From contig NZ_NPIB01000001.1 of assembly GCF_002849605.1 (NCBI RefSeq), positions 62,001 through 126,000 of the forward strand: a stretch of 64,000 nucleotides of DNA, in the 5' to 3' direction. The position numbers and the translations under genes are program-made. Every line of letters starts with the position of its first letter. The stretch's first letter is position 1. Below, piece by piece: positions 16,290 to 24,990 of this stretch. A model generated the notes under the pieces. It saw nothing but the letters and a program-made list of their open reading frames with translations, was not told the origin of the DNA and did not search any database. Source of the DNA: Photobacterium carnosum. GTDB taxonomy: Bacteria; Pseudomonadota; Gammaproteobacteria; Enterobacterales; Vibrionaceae.

Positions 16290-17399
16290 CTAATCTAACG
16301 TTTTCTTAAACCTAATTGACGCAATGATTAACCCAATAATGGTAAATATTACTAACCATAATGTATCTCGCCACAGATCAACCAAATCAGCCCCTCGCAA
16401 CACAATACCGCGAATAATACGAATAAAGTGTGTCGTCGGTAATACCTCCGCAATCCATTGAGCAACAACAGGCATACCTTCATACGGAAACATAAATCCT
16501 GACAGCAAAATAGACGGCAATAATATAAATATTGTCATTTGCATGGCTTGTAACTGCGTTGTTGCCTTTGTTGATATCACTAAGCCGAGCGTTAAACTTG
16601 CCAAAATAAATAACACAGTTCCTAGAAAAATTTGTACTAACGAGCCATTGATTGGTACATCAAAAATGACATACCCTAATCCTAAAATGATGATTGATTG
16701 AATAATACCGATAAAAATATACGGTGTTATCTTAGCTAGCATTAATTCTAACGGTTGAATTGGCGTAGTGATCAATAACTCTAAATTGCCTTGCTCACGC
16801 TCTCTTACAATCGTTACGGAAGTAAATAGAATCATCGTCATGGTTAATATAATCCCAAGTAACCCGGGAATAATATTAATCGCAGAGCGACGCTCAGGAT
16901 TAAAATATAACGTTACTTCAAAATTATTCGGTTGTGCTTTCCGTTGAGGGATCACTTCAGTTAATGGCATTTTTTGTAATTGCATAATGGTTGAACTGAT
17001 TAATGCATCAGAACCATCCACTAACCATTGCCCAATCACTTGCTGCTGGTCTATTCGACGCTGAAAATCAGAGGGAAGCACCAATACTGCTTTTACTTTG
17101 CCATCCATAATCGCTTGCTGACCTTGTTGCGGTGTCGCGTAACTTGCGATCACATCAACAACTTGCGTAGCTTTAATCGATTCCACCAACATCCGTCCTG
17201 TTGCTGAATGGCTTTGATCGACTATCGCAGTAGGAACATTTCTAACATTTGTATTGATAGCATAACCAAACAATAGCAATTGAATGAGCGGGATCATCAC
17301 GATCATGCCAAAGGTAATACGATCCCGACTTAGCTGCCGTAACTCTTTACCAATAATAGCGTTGATCCGCAATAGGCTTAACCATAATCGAGTGATCAT
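16290..17399 (-). CDS. ABC-2 type exporter permease
   Basis: A 369-residue permease of the YhhJ/YbhR type: one helix near residues 27-47, a large extracytoplasmic domain of about 120 residues, then five helices packed in the C-terminal half beginning around residue 175. The conserved cytoplasmic loop TIVREREQGNLELLITTPI (about 197-215) contacts the ATPase. It overlaps the ATPase gene by 4 bases (ATGA). With the adaptor and ATPase upstream it makes a tripartite exporter; the substrate is unknown. E. coli ybhGFSR has two permeases, this operon has one. Confidence 0.9.
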   Translation of the reverse strand: MITRLWLSLLRINAIIGKELRQLSRDRITFGMIVMIPLIQLLLFGYAINTNVRNVPTAIVDQSHSATGRMLVESIKATQVVDVIASYATPQQGQQAIMDGKVKAVLVLPSDFQRRIDQQQVIGQWLVDGSDALISSTIMQLQKMPLTEVIPQRKAQPNNFEVTLYFNPERRSAINIIPGLLGIILTMTMILFTSVTIVREREQGNLELLITTPIQPLELMLAKITPYIFIGIIQSIIILGLGYVIFDVPINGSLVQIFLGTVLFILASLTLGLVISTKATTQLQAMQMTIFILLPSILLSGFMFPYEGMPVVAQWIAEVLPTTHFIRIIRGIVLRGADLVDLWRDTLWLVIFTIIGLIIASIRFKKTLD

Positions 17400-18322
17400 T
17401 GTCGCCCCTCACCAGTACAGGTTACAAAAACATCTTCAAGACTCGGTCGACTGATAGTCATAACTGCTTGTTCTAATGTCGGTATTTGTAATTGTAACCA
17501 GCCGATGGGATCATTAATTTCTTTTGACACTAATACCCGTAATCGAACCCCTAATTGTGCTGCTGATCTCACCAGAGGAAGTTGTATAATTTGCGCTTTA
17601 AGTCGCCGTAATTGCTGCGCTTCTATCTCAACAACTGTTACCGCCATAGCATCCATAAGCGCGTAAGGTGATCCATTAGCACGTACCACACCTGCGTCCA
17701 TAATAGCTAATCCATGGCAGCGTTCAGCTTCATCCATATAATGGGTTGTGACTAAAATAGTGGTACCTTGATCTGAAAGATCAAACAGTTGCTCCCAAAA
17801 TTCACGGCGATTTTCAGGGTCAACCGCCGAAGTAGGTTCATCTAGCAGTAGTAAATCTGGCTGGTGAATTGTTGCTGCGGCTAAAGAAAGTCGTTGTCGC
17901 TGACCACCACTTAATTCTGACGCTCGTCGTTTAGCCCGTTGATCAAGTCCATAAGTGATTAATTGTTGTTGAATTCGTCGCTTACGCTGCGCTTTGGGTA
18001 TACCAAAAATCTGTCCCATAAACTCAAGGTTTTCTTGAACAGTTAGATCTTGGTATAACGAAAATTTTTGTGTCATATACCCAATACGCAAACGTAGTTG
18101 CTCGGCTTGGCGTGGAATATCGAGCCCCAGTACATTCACACAGCCAGTCGTCGGCGTTAATAGTCCGGTTAGCATCCTTAATGTGGTGGATTTACCGCAA
18201 CCATTAGGGCCTAAAAAACCATAAATAGTGCCTTTCGGTACCGCTAAATTAAGATTATCAACGGCAACAAAATCACCAAATTTACGTGTTACATTAGTCG
18301 CAATAATCGCATTCTCATTCAT
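17396..18322 (-). CDS. ABC exporter ATP-binding protein
   Basis: 308 residues from the ATG at 18322, which has GGAG 8 bases upstream; a longer open frame reaches 18385 but begins inside the adaptor gene. A single nucleotide-binding domain: Walker A GPNGCGKST, signature LSGGQRQRLSLA, Walker B LLLLDEPTS and the switch histidine in TTHYMDEAERC. A C-terminal extension of about 80 residues is typical of drug- and polysaccharide-type ABC-2 ATPases. It overlaps the adaptor gene by 8 bases and the permease by 4. Confidence 0.93.
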   Translation of the reverse strand: MNENAIIATNVTRKFGDFVAVDNLNLAVPKGTIYGFLGPNGCGKSTTLRMLTGLLTPTTGCVNVLGLDIPRQAEQLRLRIGYMTQKFSLYQDLTVQENLEFMGQIFGIPKAQRKRRIQQQLITYGLDQRAKRRASELSGGQRQRLSLAAATIHQPDLLLLDEPTSAVDPENRREFWEQLFDLSDQGTTILVTTHYMDEAERCHGLAIMDAGVVRANGSPYALMDAMAVTVVEIEAQQLRRLKAQIIQLPLVRSAAQLGVRLRVLVSKEINDPIGWLQLQIPTLEQAVMTISRPSLEDVFVTCTGEGRQ

Positions 18323-19277
18323 GCGGCATCTCCACTTGTACTGGAACGCCCGCAGGTAATTCACGACCACTATCAGGAAAATCAACTTCAGCTAAATAAA
18401 CTAACCACGATTTATCGCTACCATTAAGGGTGTAATAAGGCGTAAAAGAAGGGATTATTGCTATCCAACGTACGGTGCCTTGATAAGACGTCTTAATGCC
18501 ATCAACATGAATGGTTAATTTTTTTCCAGCGGTTATATTAACGCGATAAGGTTCAGGAACATAAATACGTGCATAAGGAACGGTATGCGTGGTGATAATC
18601 GCAACCGTCGCATTTTTAGCGACACGATCACCCACATGGTAAGGCAAACGTTCTAAAATTCCGTTACGGGTTGCGACAATAGTATAGTCTTGTAGAATTT
18701 GCTGCTGAAGTGCCACTTCTGCCGTCGCCACCACAAGTGCAGCCTGCGCTTGTTTTATATCTTCAATACGCTCGCCATGCAGCAATTTATCTAATTCATT
18801 GGTTGCTGCTTGTAATTCAGCTTGTGCAATGTCCCGTTGCGTTTGCGCGCTATCTCGTTCAGCCACAGAAACCATTTTCTTTAAAAAAAGCTGTTTAGCA
18901 CGCCTGTTATCTGTATTTCTCTCTCTAAAATTAGCTTGGTATTGCTCAACTTTAGCTTGTGCTGTAGCAATATCTTCTGGGCGAGAACCATTTGTTAACC
19001 GTTGCAAGTAGGCTTGTGCTTGTTGTTGCTGTGCTTGCGCTTTAATCAGTCTAGTCTGCTGTTGTTGAGATTGTAATGTGACGACAACATCACCTTTTTT
19101 TACAACACAGCCTTCAATCGTAGGTTGCGTTGTAATGATTTCATTTGCCGTTGCAGTCAATGTAATTTGGTCGCGTTCAATCGTACCTAATGCTAATTCT
19201 TCACGATGATCATTACAGCCTGATATACCGAGCAATAATGGAATAAATAGATAGCATTTCGATAATAAACTTTTCAT
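18315..19277 (-). CDS. HlyD-type periplasmic adaptor lipoprotein of the ABC exporter
   Basis: 320 residues starting with a lipoprotein signal (lipobox GISGC near residue 21). It then has the adaptor layout: a split lipoyl domain (EGCVVKKGDVVVTLQSQ and IVATRNGILERLPYHVGDRV), a long glutamine- and alanine-rich coiled-coil hairpin (about 75-190), and a beta-barrel end. Similar to E. coli YbhG. GGAG precedes the ATG. It heads a three-gene operon with the ATPase and permease and is divergent from the APC permease at 19518. Confidence 0.9.
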   Translation of the reverse strand: MKSLLSKCYLFIPLLLGISGCNDHREELALGTIERDQITLTATANEIITTQPTIEGCVVKKGDVVVTLQSQQQQTRLIKAQAQQQQAQAYLQRLTNGSRPEDIATAQAKVEQYQANFRERNTDNRRAKQLFLKKMVSVAERDSAQTQRDIAQAELQAATNELDKLLHGERIEDIKQAQAALVVATAEVALQQQILQDYTIVATRNGILERLPYHVGDRVAKNATVAIITTHTVPYARIYVPEPYRVNITAGKKLTIHVDGIKTSYQGTVRWIAIIPSFTPYYTLNGSDKSWLVYLAEVDFPDSGRELPAGVPVQVEMPHE

Positions 19278-19517
19278 TGCTCACTCCATTATAAAAATAA
19301 CATCGGTCTTAAATTACTTATTTAATCTCAAAATATATAATAAAAGCACGTATCGTTCACTATACTGAATTCTTATTACCATTTTTGATAATAAACATAC
19401 CATTTTTACCTATATACCCATATAAGCTTAGACTTTAGAATGCCGCTCTTTTTACTTTTAAATACCGTATGATTGCTGTTTTATAACACATTTACGGACT
19501 TAACCTGAGGGCCTTTA

Positions 19518-20918
19518 ATGGGCGATATCGCAAAATCTGCTGCAAAGTTAAGCGTTTTCTCGATAATAATGATCACGATAACCTCGGTGGATAGTATCCG
19601 TAATTTACCGGGAGCAGCACTCTTTGGTAGCCATGCTATTTCTTTTTTCATGCTTGCAGGATTATGCTTTTTTGTTCCGACAGCATTAGTATGTGCAGAA
19701 ATGAGCACAACGTACCCTAAACAAGGTGGCGTTTATCTTTGGGGTAAAGAAACATTAGGCCATAACTTTGGTTTTATAACGGTATGGTATCAATATGCTG
19801 AAAATATTGTCTATTACCCACCACTCATCTCATTTATCGTAGCCACTGGTACTTACCCATTTTTCCCACATTTAGCAGAAAATAATATTTTCATGTTAGT
19901 GATGATTAATATTATCTTTTGGGCACTCACCTTCGTTAATATCTTTGGCTTACGGTTATCGTCATTAATTACTAATGTTTTTGGCATGATTGGTCTTATT
20001 TTCCCGATCCTGCTTATTATTGCATTAGGGGGGTATTGGACATATACCAACCCAGAAGCATCGCATATTTCATTACGTCATGTTTCAGATTGGTTACCCG
20101 ACTTTTCACAAAGTGGTATCGGTGCAAGTTTTACTGCTGTTGTTTTATCTTTGACGGGTATTGAAATCACAACGGCTTATGCCAATGAAGTGAAGAATCC
20201 TCAAAAAGCATATCCAAAAGCACTTTTAATTTCGACAATAATGATATTAGTATCACTTACTGCCTGTTCATTATCGATTGCAGCCGTAGTTTCACATAGC
20301 AATTCAAGTTTAAGTGAAGGAATAATTCTGGCATTTAAAACCTTTTTTAAGGATATGAATCTACCATTCTTATTACCTGTAATCGCCCTTGCCATTGTTT
20401 TTGGTAGTCTTGCCAGCCTAAATAACTGGATCATTGCACCAACTAAAAGTTTACATGTTGCAGCTAAAGATAAATTTATGCCAATTCGGTTATCAAAAGA
20501 AAACCGTAATCAAGCACCAGTCCCATTATTATTGCTCCAAGGGGCTATCGTAAGCTTATTATCATTAGTGTTTGTGTTAGTACCAAATGTCAATCAAGGT
20601 ATGTGGTTATTGAATATCCTGATGACGCAACTCTACATGGTAATGTATATTTGCATCTTTATCAGCTTCTTAGCATCACGTCGTAAACACAATCATATTG
20701 ATCGTCCATTCCGTGTTCCTGGTGGAAAAATTGGAATGGTCATAGCATCAGCACTTGGACTAATAAGCTGCTTTGTTACTATTTTTGTATCTTTCGATGT
20801 GCCGTCAAGCATCAATAAACATACTGCTGCAATTGCCTTAATTTCTGGTTTTATTATTTTTAGTTTACCTGCCGTGGTAGCAATAATTTATCGAAATAAA
20901 CAATTGAAACAAGCTTAA
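19518..20918 (+). CDS. APC-superfamily amino-acid permease
   Basis: 466 residues and about 12 hydrophobic segments. The first helix region (KLSVFSIIMITITSVDSIRNLPGAALFG) is the unwound helix-1 substrate site of APC carriers. Other family marks are PTALVCAEMSTTYPKQGGVYLWG and LTGIEITTAYANEVKNPQKAYPKA. It is closest in look to the glutamate:GABA antiporter-like subgroup (GadC, YjeM), but the amino acid it carries cannot be told from sequence alone. GAGGG lies 7 bases before the ATG. It is monocistronic with a good terminator. Confidence 0.87.
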   Translation: MGDIAKSAAKLSVFSIIMITITSVDSIRNLPGAALFGSHAISFFMLAGLCFFVPTALVCAEMSTTYPKQGGVYLWGKETLGHNFGFITVWYQYAENIVYYPPLISFIVATGTYPFFPHLAENNIFMLVMINIIFWALTFVNIFGLRLSSLITNVFGMIGLIFPILLIIALGGYWTYTNPEASHISLRHVSDWLPDFSQSGIGASFTAVVLSLTGIEITTAYANEVKNPQKAYPKALLISTIMILVSLTACSLSIAAVVSHSNSSLSEGIILAFKTFFKDMNLPFLLPVIALAIVFGSLASLNNWIIAPTKSLHVAAKDKFMPIRLSKENRNQAPVPLLLLQGAIVSLLSLVFVLVPNVNQGMWLLNILMTQLYMVMYICIFISFLASRRKHNHIDRPFRVPGGKIGMVIASALGLISCFVTIFVSFDVPSSINKHTAAIALISGFIIFSLPAVVAIIYRNKQLKQA

Positions 20919-20949
20919 TTATTATTACAACACTCGGTAAATAGCATAA

Positions 20950-20985
20950 AAAGCCACAGCATCTTGAATACTGTGGCTTTTTTTA
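20950..20985 (+). terminator. Intrinsic terminator of the APC permease gene
   Basis: AAAGCCACAG/CTGTGGCTTT, a perfect 10-bp stem with an 11-base loop, followed by T residues. Confidence 0.9.
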
Positions 20986-21196
20986 TAAATAATGTTCTCT
21001 TGATTCAATACCAATAGCACACTTATTTATCCATAATTTATCTATATGTATCCTCTACCTGTTTTTTTATTCCTATTTGGCTATGTTTTAAGCTGTATCT
21101 TTATACCAATAAGACTAAAAGCACTCAATTATGGTGCTTTACATATTTAATAAATTATTTAACTAAAATGTAGATTTTATATTTTCATATGCGCGT

Positions 21197-21281
21197 TATA
21201 ATGACGAAGGAAGTGGCCTAATAGGCGATTCATCCTATTTGGCGGACTTATTTATCGATTCTCATCATAAATTCGCCTATT
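21197..21281 (+). promoter_or_regulatory. Probable -10 element and foldable leader of the CorC-type gene
   Basis: A perfect TATAAT lies at 21197-21202. The leader that would follow contains AATAGGCGA (21220-21228), which is fully complementary to TCGCCTATT (21273-21281), closing a 44-base loop just before the AGGAG ribosome-binding site at 21290. Such a long-range stem could control translation. I did not recognise a known riboswitch class in it. Confidence 0.45.
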
Positions 21282-21299
21282 TTATTGCTAGGAGTTTTA

Positions 21300-22607
21300 A
21301 TGAGTATCGCAATTCTTATTTTTTTGGTTATCCTGAATGGCTGGTTTGCTATGTCAGAAATAGCCTTAGTAACATCACGTAAAAATCGCCTTCAGGTACT
21401 CGCAGATGAGGGTGATATAGGCGCGATGACTGCAATAAAACTCGCCAATAAACCAACCACTTTTTTATCTACTATTCAAATCGGCATTACCATTATTGGT
21501 ATATTAAACGGTGTAATAGGTGAAGCTGCTTTAGCGGGACCTATCTCTTCATGGTTAACCTCTTTTGGCGTACAAGCGCACACAGCATCTGTTTCTGCAA
21601 CTATTATTGCTGTTGTCGTTCTCACCTACTTCTCTATTGTTATTGGTGAGTTAATCCCTAAACGTTATGCTCAAGTTAATGCTGAACCCTTGGCATTACG
21701 AGTCGCTCGCCCCATTGCTTTTTTATCTTTATTGTCACGGCCTTTTATTATCTTATTAGCGGGTTCAACAGAGTTATTCTTGCGAGTATTTAGTAAAAAC
21801 ACCAATAACAGCACCCATTTAACCGAAGATGATATCAAAGCCATTATTACAGAAGGCTCTCAAGCCGGTATTATTCATCAACAAGAACATACAATGGTAC
21901 GTAATGTTTTCCATTTCGATGATCGTAAAATTTCATCCATGATGACACCCCGTAATGCAATTAGTTATCTTGATCTTGACCATAGTGTTGAAAGCTATCA
22001 ACAAAAACTATTAGCGAGTCCATTTTCATGTTTACCCGTTTGTAATCACACCATCGATGATATTAAAGGTACGATAACAGCCAAACAATTATTAAAATTT
22101 GAACTTGATAATAATAGTGAAGCACCAAAAAATATTATTGATTACATTACTCAACCGCTCTTTATCCCTGAAACATGGACAGGTACCGACCTGTTAGATA
22201 TGTTTCAAGATTCAGGTACAAGAATAGCCTTTGTTGTTGATGAATATGGTGATATTCAAGGTATTGTCACACCACGAGATGTGCTCGAAGCACTAACAGG
22301 CAAGTTTAATACTCAAGATCCTAGTAATGTATGGTCCAAAAAAATAACAGACAATAATTGGCACCTTGACGGACTGGTGCCAATCACGGTTGTAAAAGAT
22401 TTATTAGATTTAAAAAAATTACCGGATGAAGATCAAAATGGCTATCAAACATTGAATGGAATGCTAATGTGGATCAAAGGTGGATTACCAAAGAATGGTG
22501 ATATTATTGATTGGCAGCGGTGGCGTTTTGAAATTCTAGTCATTGAGCATAACCGCATTGAAAAAGTAAATGTCTATCCACGATCATCAACTAAACAAAA
22601 GAAATAA
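21300..22607 (+). CDS. CNNM/CorC-family membrane protein (YtfL/PaeA-like)
   Basis: 435 residues from the ATG at 21300, which has AGGAG 6 bases upstream; a TTG at 21285 in frame would include that element. Domains in order: the DUF21 (CNNM) membrane domain with about four helices (residues 1-180, including IGELIPKRYAQVNAEPLALRV), a pair of CBS domains (about 200-330, MMTPRNAISYLDLD and GIVTPRDVLEALTG), and a C-terminal CorC/HlyC transporter-associated domain. Members include YtfL/PaeA, reported as a polyamine exporter, and magnesium or cobalt efflux proteins. The hemolysin label often given to this family is historical. Confidence 0.88.
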   Translation: MSIAILIFLVILNGWFAMSEIALVTSRKNRLQVLADEGDIGAMTAIKLANKPTTFLSTIQIGITIIGILNGVIGEAALAGPISSWLTSFGVQAHTASVSATIIAVVVLTYFSIVIGELIPKRYAQVNAEPLALRVARPIAFLSLLSRPFIILLAGSTELFLRVFSKNTNNSTHLTEDDIKAIITEGSQAGIIHQQEHTMVRNVFHFDDRKISSMMTPRNAISYLDLDHSVESYQQKLLASPFSCLPVCNHTIDDIKGTITAKQLLKFELDNNSEAPKNIIDYITQPLFIPETWTGTDLLDMFQDSGTRIAFVVDEYGDIQGIVTPRDVLEALTGKFNTQDPSNVWSKKITDNNWHLDGLVPITVVKDLLDLKKLPDEDQNGYQTLNGMLMWIKGGLPKNGDIIDWQRWRFEILVIEHNRIEKVNVYPRSSTKQKK

Positions 22608-22618
22608 CAGCCATTAAT

Positions 22619-22646
22619 GAGTATCTGCTCTCAACGGCAGATACTC
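22619..22646. terminator. Hairpin between convergent genes
   Basis: GAGTATCTGC/GCAGATACTC, a perfect 10-bp stem with an 8-base loop, placed between the CorC-type gene and the chitin-binding pseudogene. Neither side has a long T-run, but the stem could serve both transcripts. Confidence 0.6.
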
Positions 22647-22658
22647 AGTACAATAATC

Positions 22659-23162
22659 TTATTTTACTCGAGACCACGCGTCACGCCAATGCTGCGTTTT
22701 ACCAGGAGCATAACCTGCTAACTCACACCATGGCGTTGCTGGCCAATTGCGACAGCGGTAAACATTACCATTAGGCATCCGCACTCTATCGCCAGCACTG
22801 TATTTAAAGCCTTCACGATAACGCGTAACTTTAAAACTATTAGGCTTAGTATAATCATTATTATTGTAGTCGTTATCGTCATAATTATTATCATTGCCAT
22901 TAAGACGAATTAACTTCCATGGACCTGACTCATTATTACGTTGAGGACGATCACCTTGTGTCCACCATTTAGCGACCCATAATCGCCCAACATAACGTAC
23001 GCTATCACCTTTGTTATACACAGATGCTTTATTCCATGTCTGCGATCCTGGTCACTCACTCGGTAATATTGTTGGACGATCATTTGCGTGTGCCGCTAAT
23101 GACACAGCATTTAGTGATAATGCACTTAATACACACACAACAAGCAATGCGCTTTTTTTCAT
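22659..23162 (-). pseudogene. Secreted chitin-binding protein with two CBM5/12 domains, interrupted by an in-frame TGA
   Basis: Reading from the ATG at 23162 gives a signal peptide (MKKSALLVVCVLSALSLNA...AAHA, about 26 residues), then DRPTILPSE, a TGA stop at 23054-23052 (codon 37), and in the same frame PGSQTWNKASVYNKGD and the rest of the protein to 22659. After the stop come two chitin-binding modules: the first with the diagnostic AKWWTQGDRP, the second with the cysteine pair YRCRNW...PWC and HWRDAW, joined by an N/D-rich linker of about 20 residues. A tryptophan codon (TGG) at the TGA would restore a 167-residue secreted lectin. There is no catalytic domain. It may be a recent nonsense mutation, readthrough, or a sequencing error. 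A second ATG at 23171 is also possible. Confidence 0.8.
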
Positions 23163-23288
23163 AATAATCATAATCCTTACTTACAATAGAAAAAGATGGT
23201 GAAATAATCATCGTTTGTATTTTATAAATTATAATCGATACAGATGAATAACTAGCTCACAATATTGTAAGTAAGCGTATCTAAAAGA

Positions 23289-23570
23289 TTAGTAGCCTCC
23301 TGTTTTACGGTATTCCGCTTCTGCAAATTTTTTCCCTTCAGCAGCAGCTGCTTGACAGGCTTGTGGATCGACATCCCCTCGATTAATCACATAATGAGTT
23401 AATTGTTGTGCTTTTTGAGCGCGGTTAAAAAACTCGTGATAACCAATATTTCGGCATAACTCCCACGACGACACGCCAGCTGCATTTTCAACTGTATAGC
23501 TGTTTGATGGAGTACCAGCGCAACCGGTTATAACTACTGCTACCGCGGCAGCTATTATTATCTTTTTCAT
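23289..23570 (-). CDS. Small lipoprotein of unknown function
   Basis: 93 residues from the ATG at 23570, which has AAGGAT 5 bases upstream; the frame is open further to 23597 but without a ribosome-binding site. The start is a lipoprotein signal with lipobox VITGC near residue 17. The mature part is small and helical, with SSWELCRNIGYHEFF, a second cysteine pair partner in DPQACQAAAAEG, and a polar end (AEYRKTGGY). The two mature cysteines could form a disulfide. The family was not recognised. Confidence 0.75.
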   Translation of the reverse strand: MKKIIIAAAVAVVITGCAGTPSNSYTVENAAGVSSWELCRNIGYHEFFNRAQKAQQLTHYVINRGDVDPQACQAAAAEGKKFAEAEYRKTGGY

Positions 23571-23859
23571 ATTTATCCTTATTGATTCATACATCAACGA
23601 TAATATTATCTCTATGATGCTAAAAGTAATTTTTTATATGTTGTTATCTTAGACTACTGGTTAGCACTATAACAACTGAATCTAGCTTCATCTCTCAATC
23701 ATCAATAAAATCTGATAGTAATAACATTCTTTCGTTCTAATTTTCATATTGAATTCCACAATAACATCAGAATAAAAATTTCACTTTTACGCTAGTAATT
23801 AAGACTAAATTAGCATAAGTTGCGAAGCCATATTAATACTGTGATCAGGATACTTTTCC

Positions 23860-24231
23860 ATGAACAATTTTCAGAGCTATTCTCAGCTCCTTCCTTGCTT
23901 TGATTGTCGTAAAAATACTGCTGAAGCAGATTTAGGTTGGTTAACACCAGCAATGTACGATAGTGTTCAACAGCAAATTACAGCAATTATCACGGGGGAT
24001 ACCACTTTTGGTGATGATCTTATAGCGATCATTACATGTACCCAAGAAGAAGCACGTGATTACTTATTATTAAATGCATTTGGTTACACTGAAGATGAAG
24101 TAGCATCAAAAGGTATTGATACTGATGATCTTAAAGATATTGAGCAAGAAATCGCAGCAAGCACAACAGCATTAGGCCAAGTAACTTTTGAGCACGAAAT
24201 CGCATTGCAAGCTTGTAGTGCTTGTGAGTAA
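23860..24231 (+). CDS. CxxC...CxxC cytoplasmic protein, paralog A
   Basis: Not a family I recognise. 123 residues, acidic, no signal peptide. Cysteine pairs sit near both ends (C13-FD-C16 and C119-SA-C122), with one more cysteine at residue 60; together they look like a zinc-binding knot closing the two ends. The protein at 25877-26266 on the other strand is its relative: shared features are LPCF(D/N)C, DLGWLTP(A/S)M at residues 24-32, the EA(R/K)DYLLLN segment after the middle cysteine, and (E)HEI-LQ-C-x-x-C at the end. It is followed by a good terminator and then by the tRNA-Ser repeat region. Confidence 0.75.
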   Translation: MNNFQSYSQLLPCFDCRKNTAEADLGWLTPAMYDSVQQQITAIITGDTTFGDDLIAIITCTQEEARDYLLLNAFGYTEDEVASKGIDTDDLKDIEQEIAASTTALGQVTFEHEIALQACSACE

Positions 24232-24255
24232 TCATCTGCTATAACGTTAAACAAT

Positions 24256-24286
24256 AAAGCTGTTAGCCTTGCTAGCAGCTTTTTTA
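24256..24286 (+). terminator. Intrinsic terminator of the CxxC paralog A gene
   Basis: AAAGCTGTTAGC pairs with GCTAGCAGCTTT (one T-G pair) around a 3-base loop and is followed by T residues. Confidence 0.8.
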
Positions 24287-24455
24287 AAATATTCATATAT
24301 CACAGCAAAGAATGACATTGGTTATCATCCGTCATCTCGGAAATGAAGTATGAATTATCCGTGATCTATTTACTGCGTATTTGAGCATTAAAGACATCAT
24401 TAAAAAATCAGCTGAAATATCAAGCCAAACAATAACACTACGACATGCTAATAGT

Positions 24456-24497
24456 AGATTCCCTATCTCGTTCGTAACCTCACTGTAGGGAATGACG
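24456..24497. repeat. Short palindromic element of the CGTCATTCCC type
   Basis: ATTCCCTA (24458-24465) and TAGGGAAT (24486-24493) form perfect 8-bp arms about 20 bases apart. On the minus strand it reads GTCATTCCCTA...TAGGGAATCT, the style of dispersed small palindromes I associate with Vibrionaceae genomes. Only one full copy is in the window, so its repetitive nature is inferred. Confidence 0.45.
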
Positions 24498-24537
24498 CGT
24501 GGTTAGTTTGAATACTCTATGTAAAAATATAGTTCTT

Positions 24538-24890
24538 AAATGTGGCGGAGCTGCTTGGGGCATTAGAGGATTTGAACCCGCTTTTATTTTACTTATTACA
24601 TCATTACTTTTATGTAAACGAAAAAAAGCCGCTAATTTTCATTAACGGTTTTCTTAAATGTGACGGAGCTGCTCGGGGTATTAGAGGATTTGAACCCGCT
24701 TCTATTTTACTTATTACATCATTACTTTTATGCAAACGAAAAAAAGCCGCTAATAAATAGCGGCTTTCTTAAATGTGGCGGAGCTGCTTGGGGCATTAGA
24801 GGATTTGAACCCGCTTTTATTTTACTTATTACATCATTACTTTTATGCAAACGAAAAAAAGCCGCTAATAAATAGCGGCGTTTTAATGTG
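24538..24890 (-). repeat. Three tandem 115-118-base repeats carrying a tRNA-Ser 3'-end-like segment and a terminator
   Basis: Units at 24538-24655, 24656-24770 and 24771-24885 follow tRNA-Ser(TGA) in its direction of transcription (minus strand). Each contains, on the minus strand, GCGGGTTCAAATCC, which matches the T-arm of the tRNA, 17 unrelated bases, the tRNA's last bases CTCCGCCA (CTCCGTCA in the middle unit), the post-tRNA sequence CACATT, and the GCCGC/GCGGC hairpin with a T-run. Bases are nearly identical between units. None can fold as a whole tRNA. The arrangement recalls the rtT repeats downstream of E. coli tyrT. Two overlapping reading frames of about 72 codons across the units are by-products of the repeat. 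Confidence 0.8.
24852..24880 (-). terminator. First terminator after tRNA-Ser, repeated downstream
   Basis: On the minus strand GCCGCTATTTATTAGCGGC forms a short stem followed by seven T residues. The same hairpin recurs intact at 24738-24766 and in a degraded form near 24619-24650, so the tRNA transcript meets up to three terminators in series. Confidence 0.75.
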
Positions 24891-24981
24891 TGGCGGAGAG
24901 ATAGGGATTTGAACCCTAGATACGCTATAAACGTATGCTGGTTTTCAAGACCAGTGCTTTCAACCGCTCAGCCATCTCTCC
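24891..24981 (-). tRNA. tRNA-Ser(TGA)
   Basis: A 91-base class II tRNA: acceptor GGAGAGA/TCTCTCC with discriminator G and encoded CCA, D-arm GGCTGAGCGGTTGAAAGCA, anticodon stem CTGGT/ACCAG with loop CTTGAAA (anticodon TGA), a long variable arm (ATACG...CGTAT) and T-arm CTAGGGTTCAAATCCCTA. It reads UCA and related serine codons. It stands alone, has its own promoter, and is followed by the terminator repeats. Confidence 0.97.
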
Positions 24982-24990
24982 ATGGCCGCT

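Noticed and set aside
24542..24875. Two overlapping 71-72-codon frames with near-identical products
   Set aside because: They follow only from the tRNA 3'-end repeat units and contain the terminators; the likeness of their products is repeat identity, not protein conservation. A small expressed peptide cannot be ruled out but has no support.
24538..24890. CRISPR array
   Set aside because: Units are 115-118 bases with no short repeat/variable spacer structure and no cas genes; each unit carries a tRNA 3' end and a terminator.
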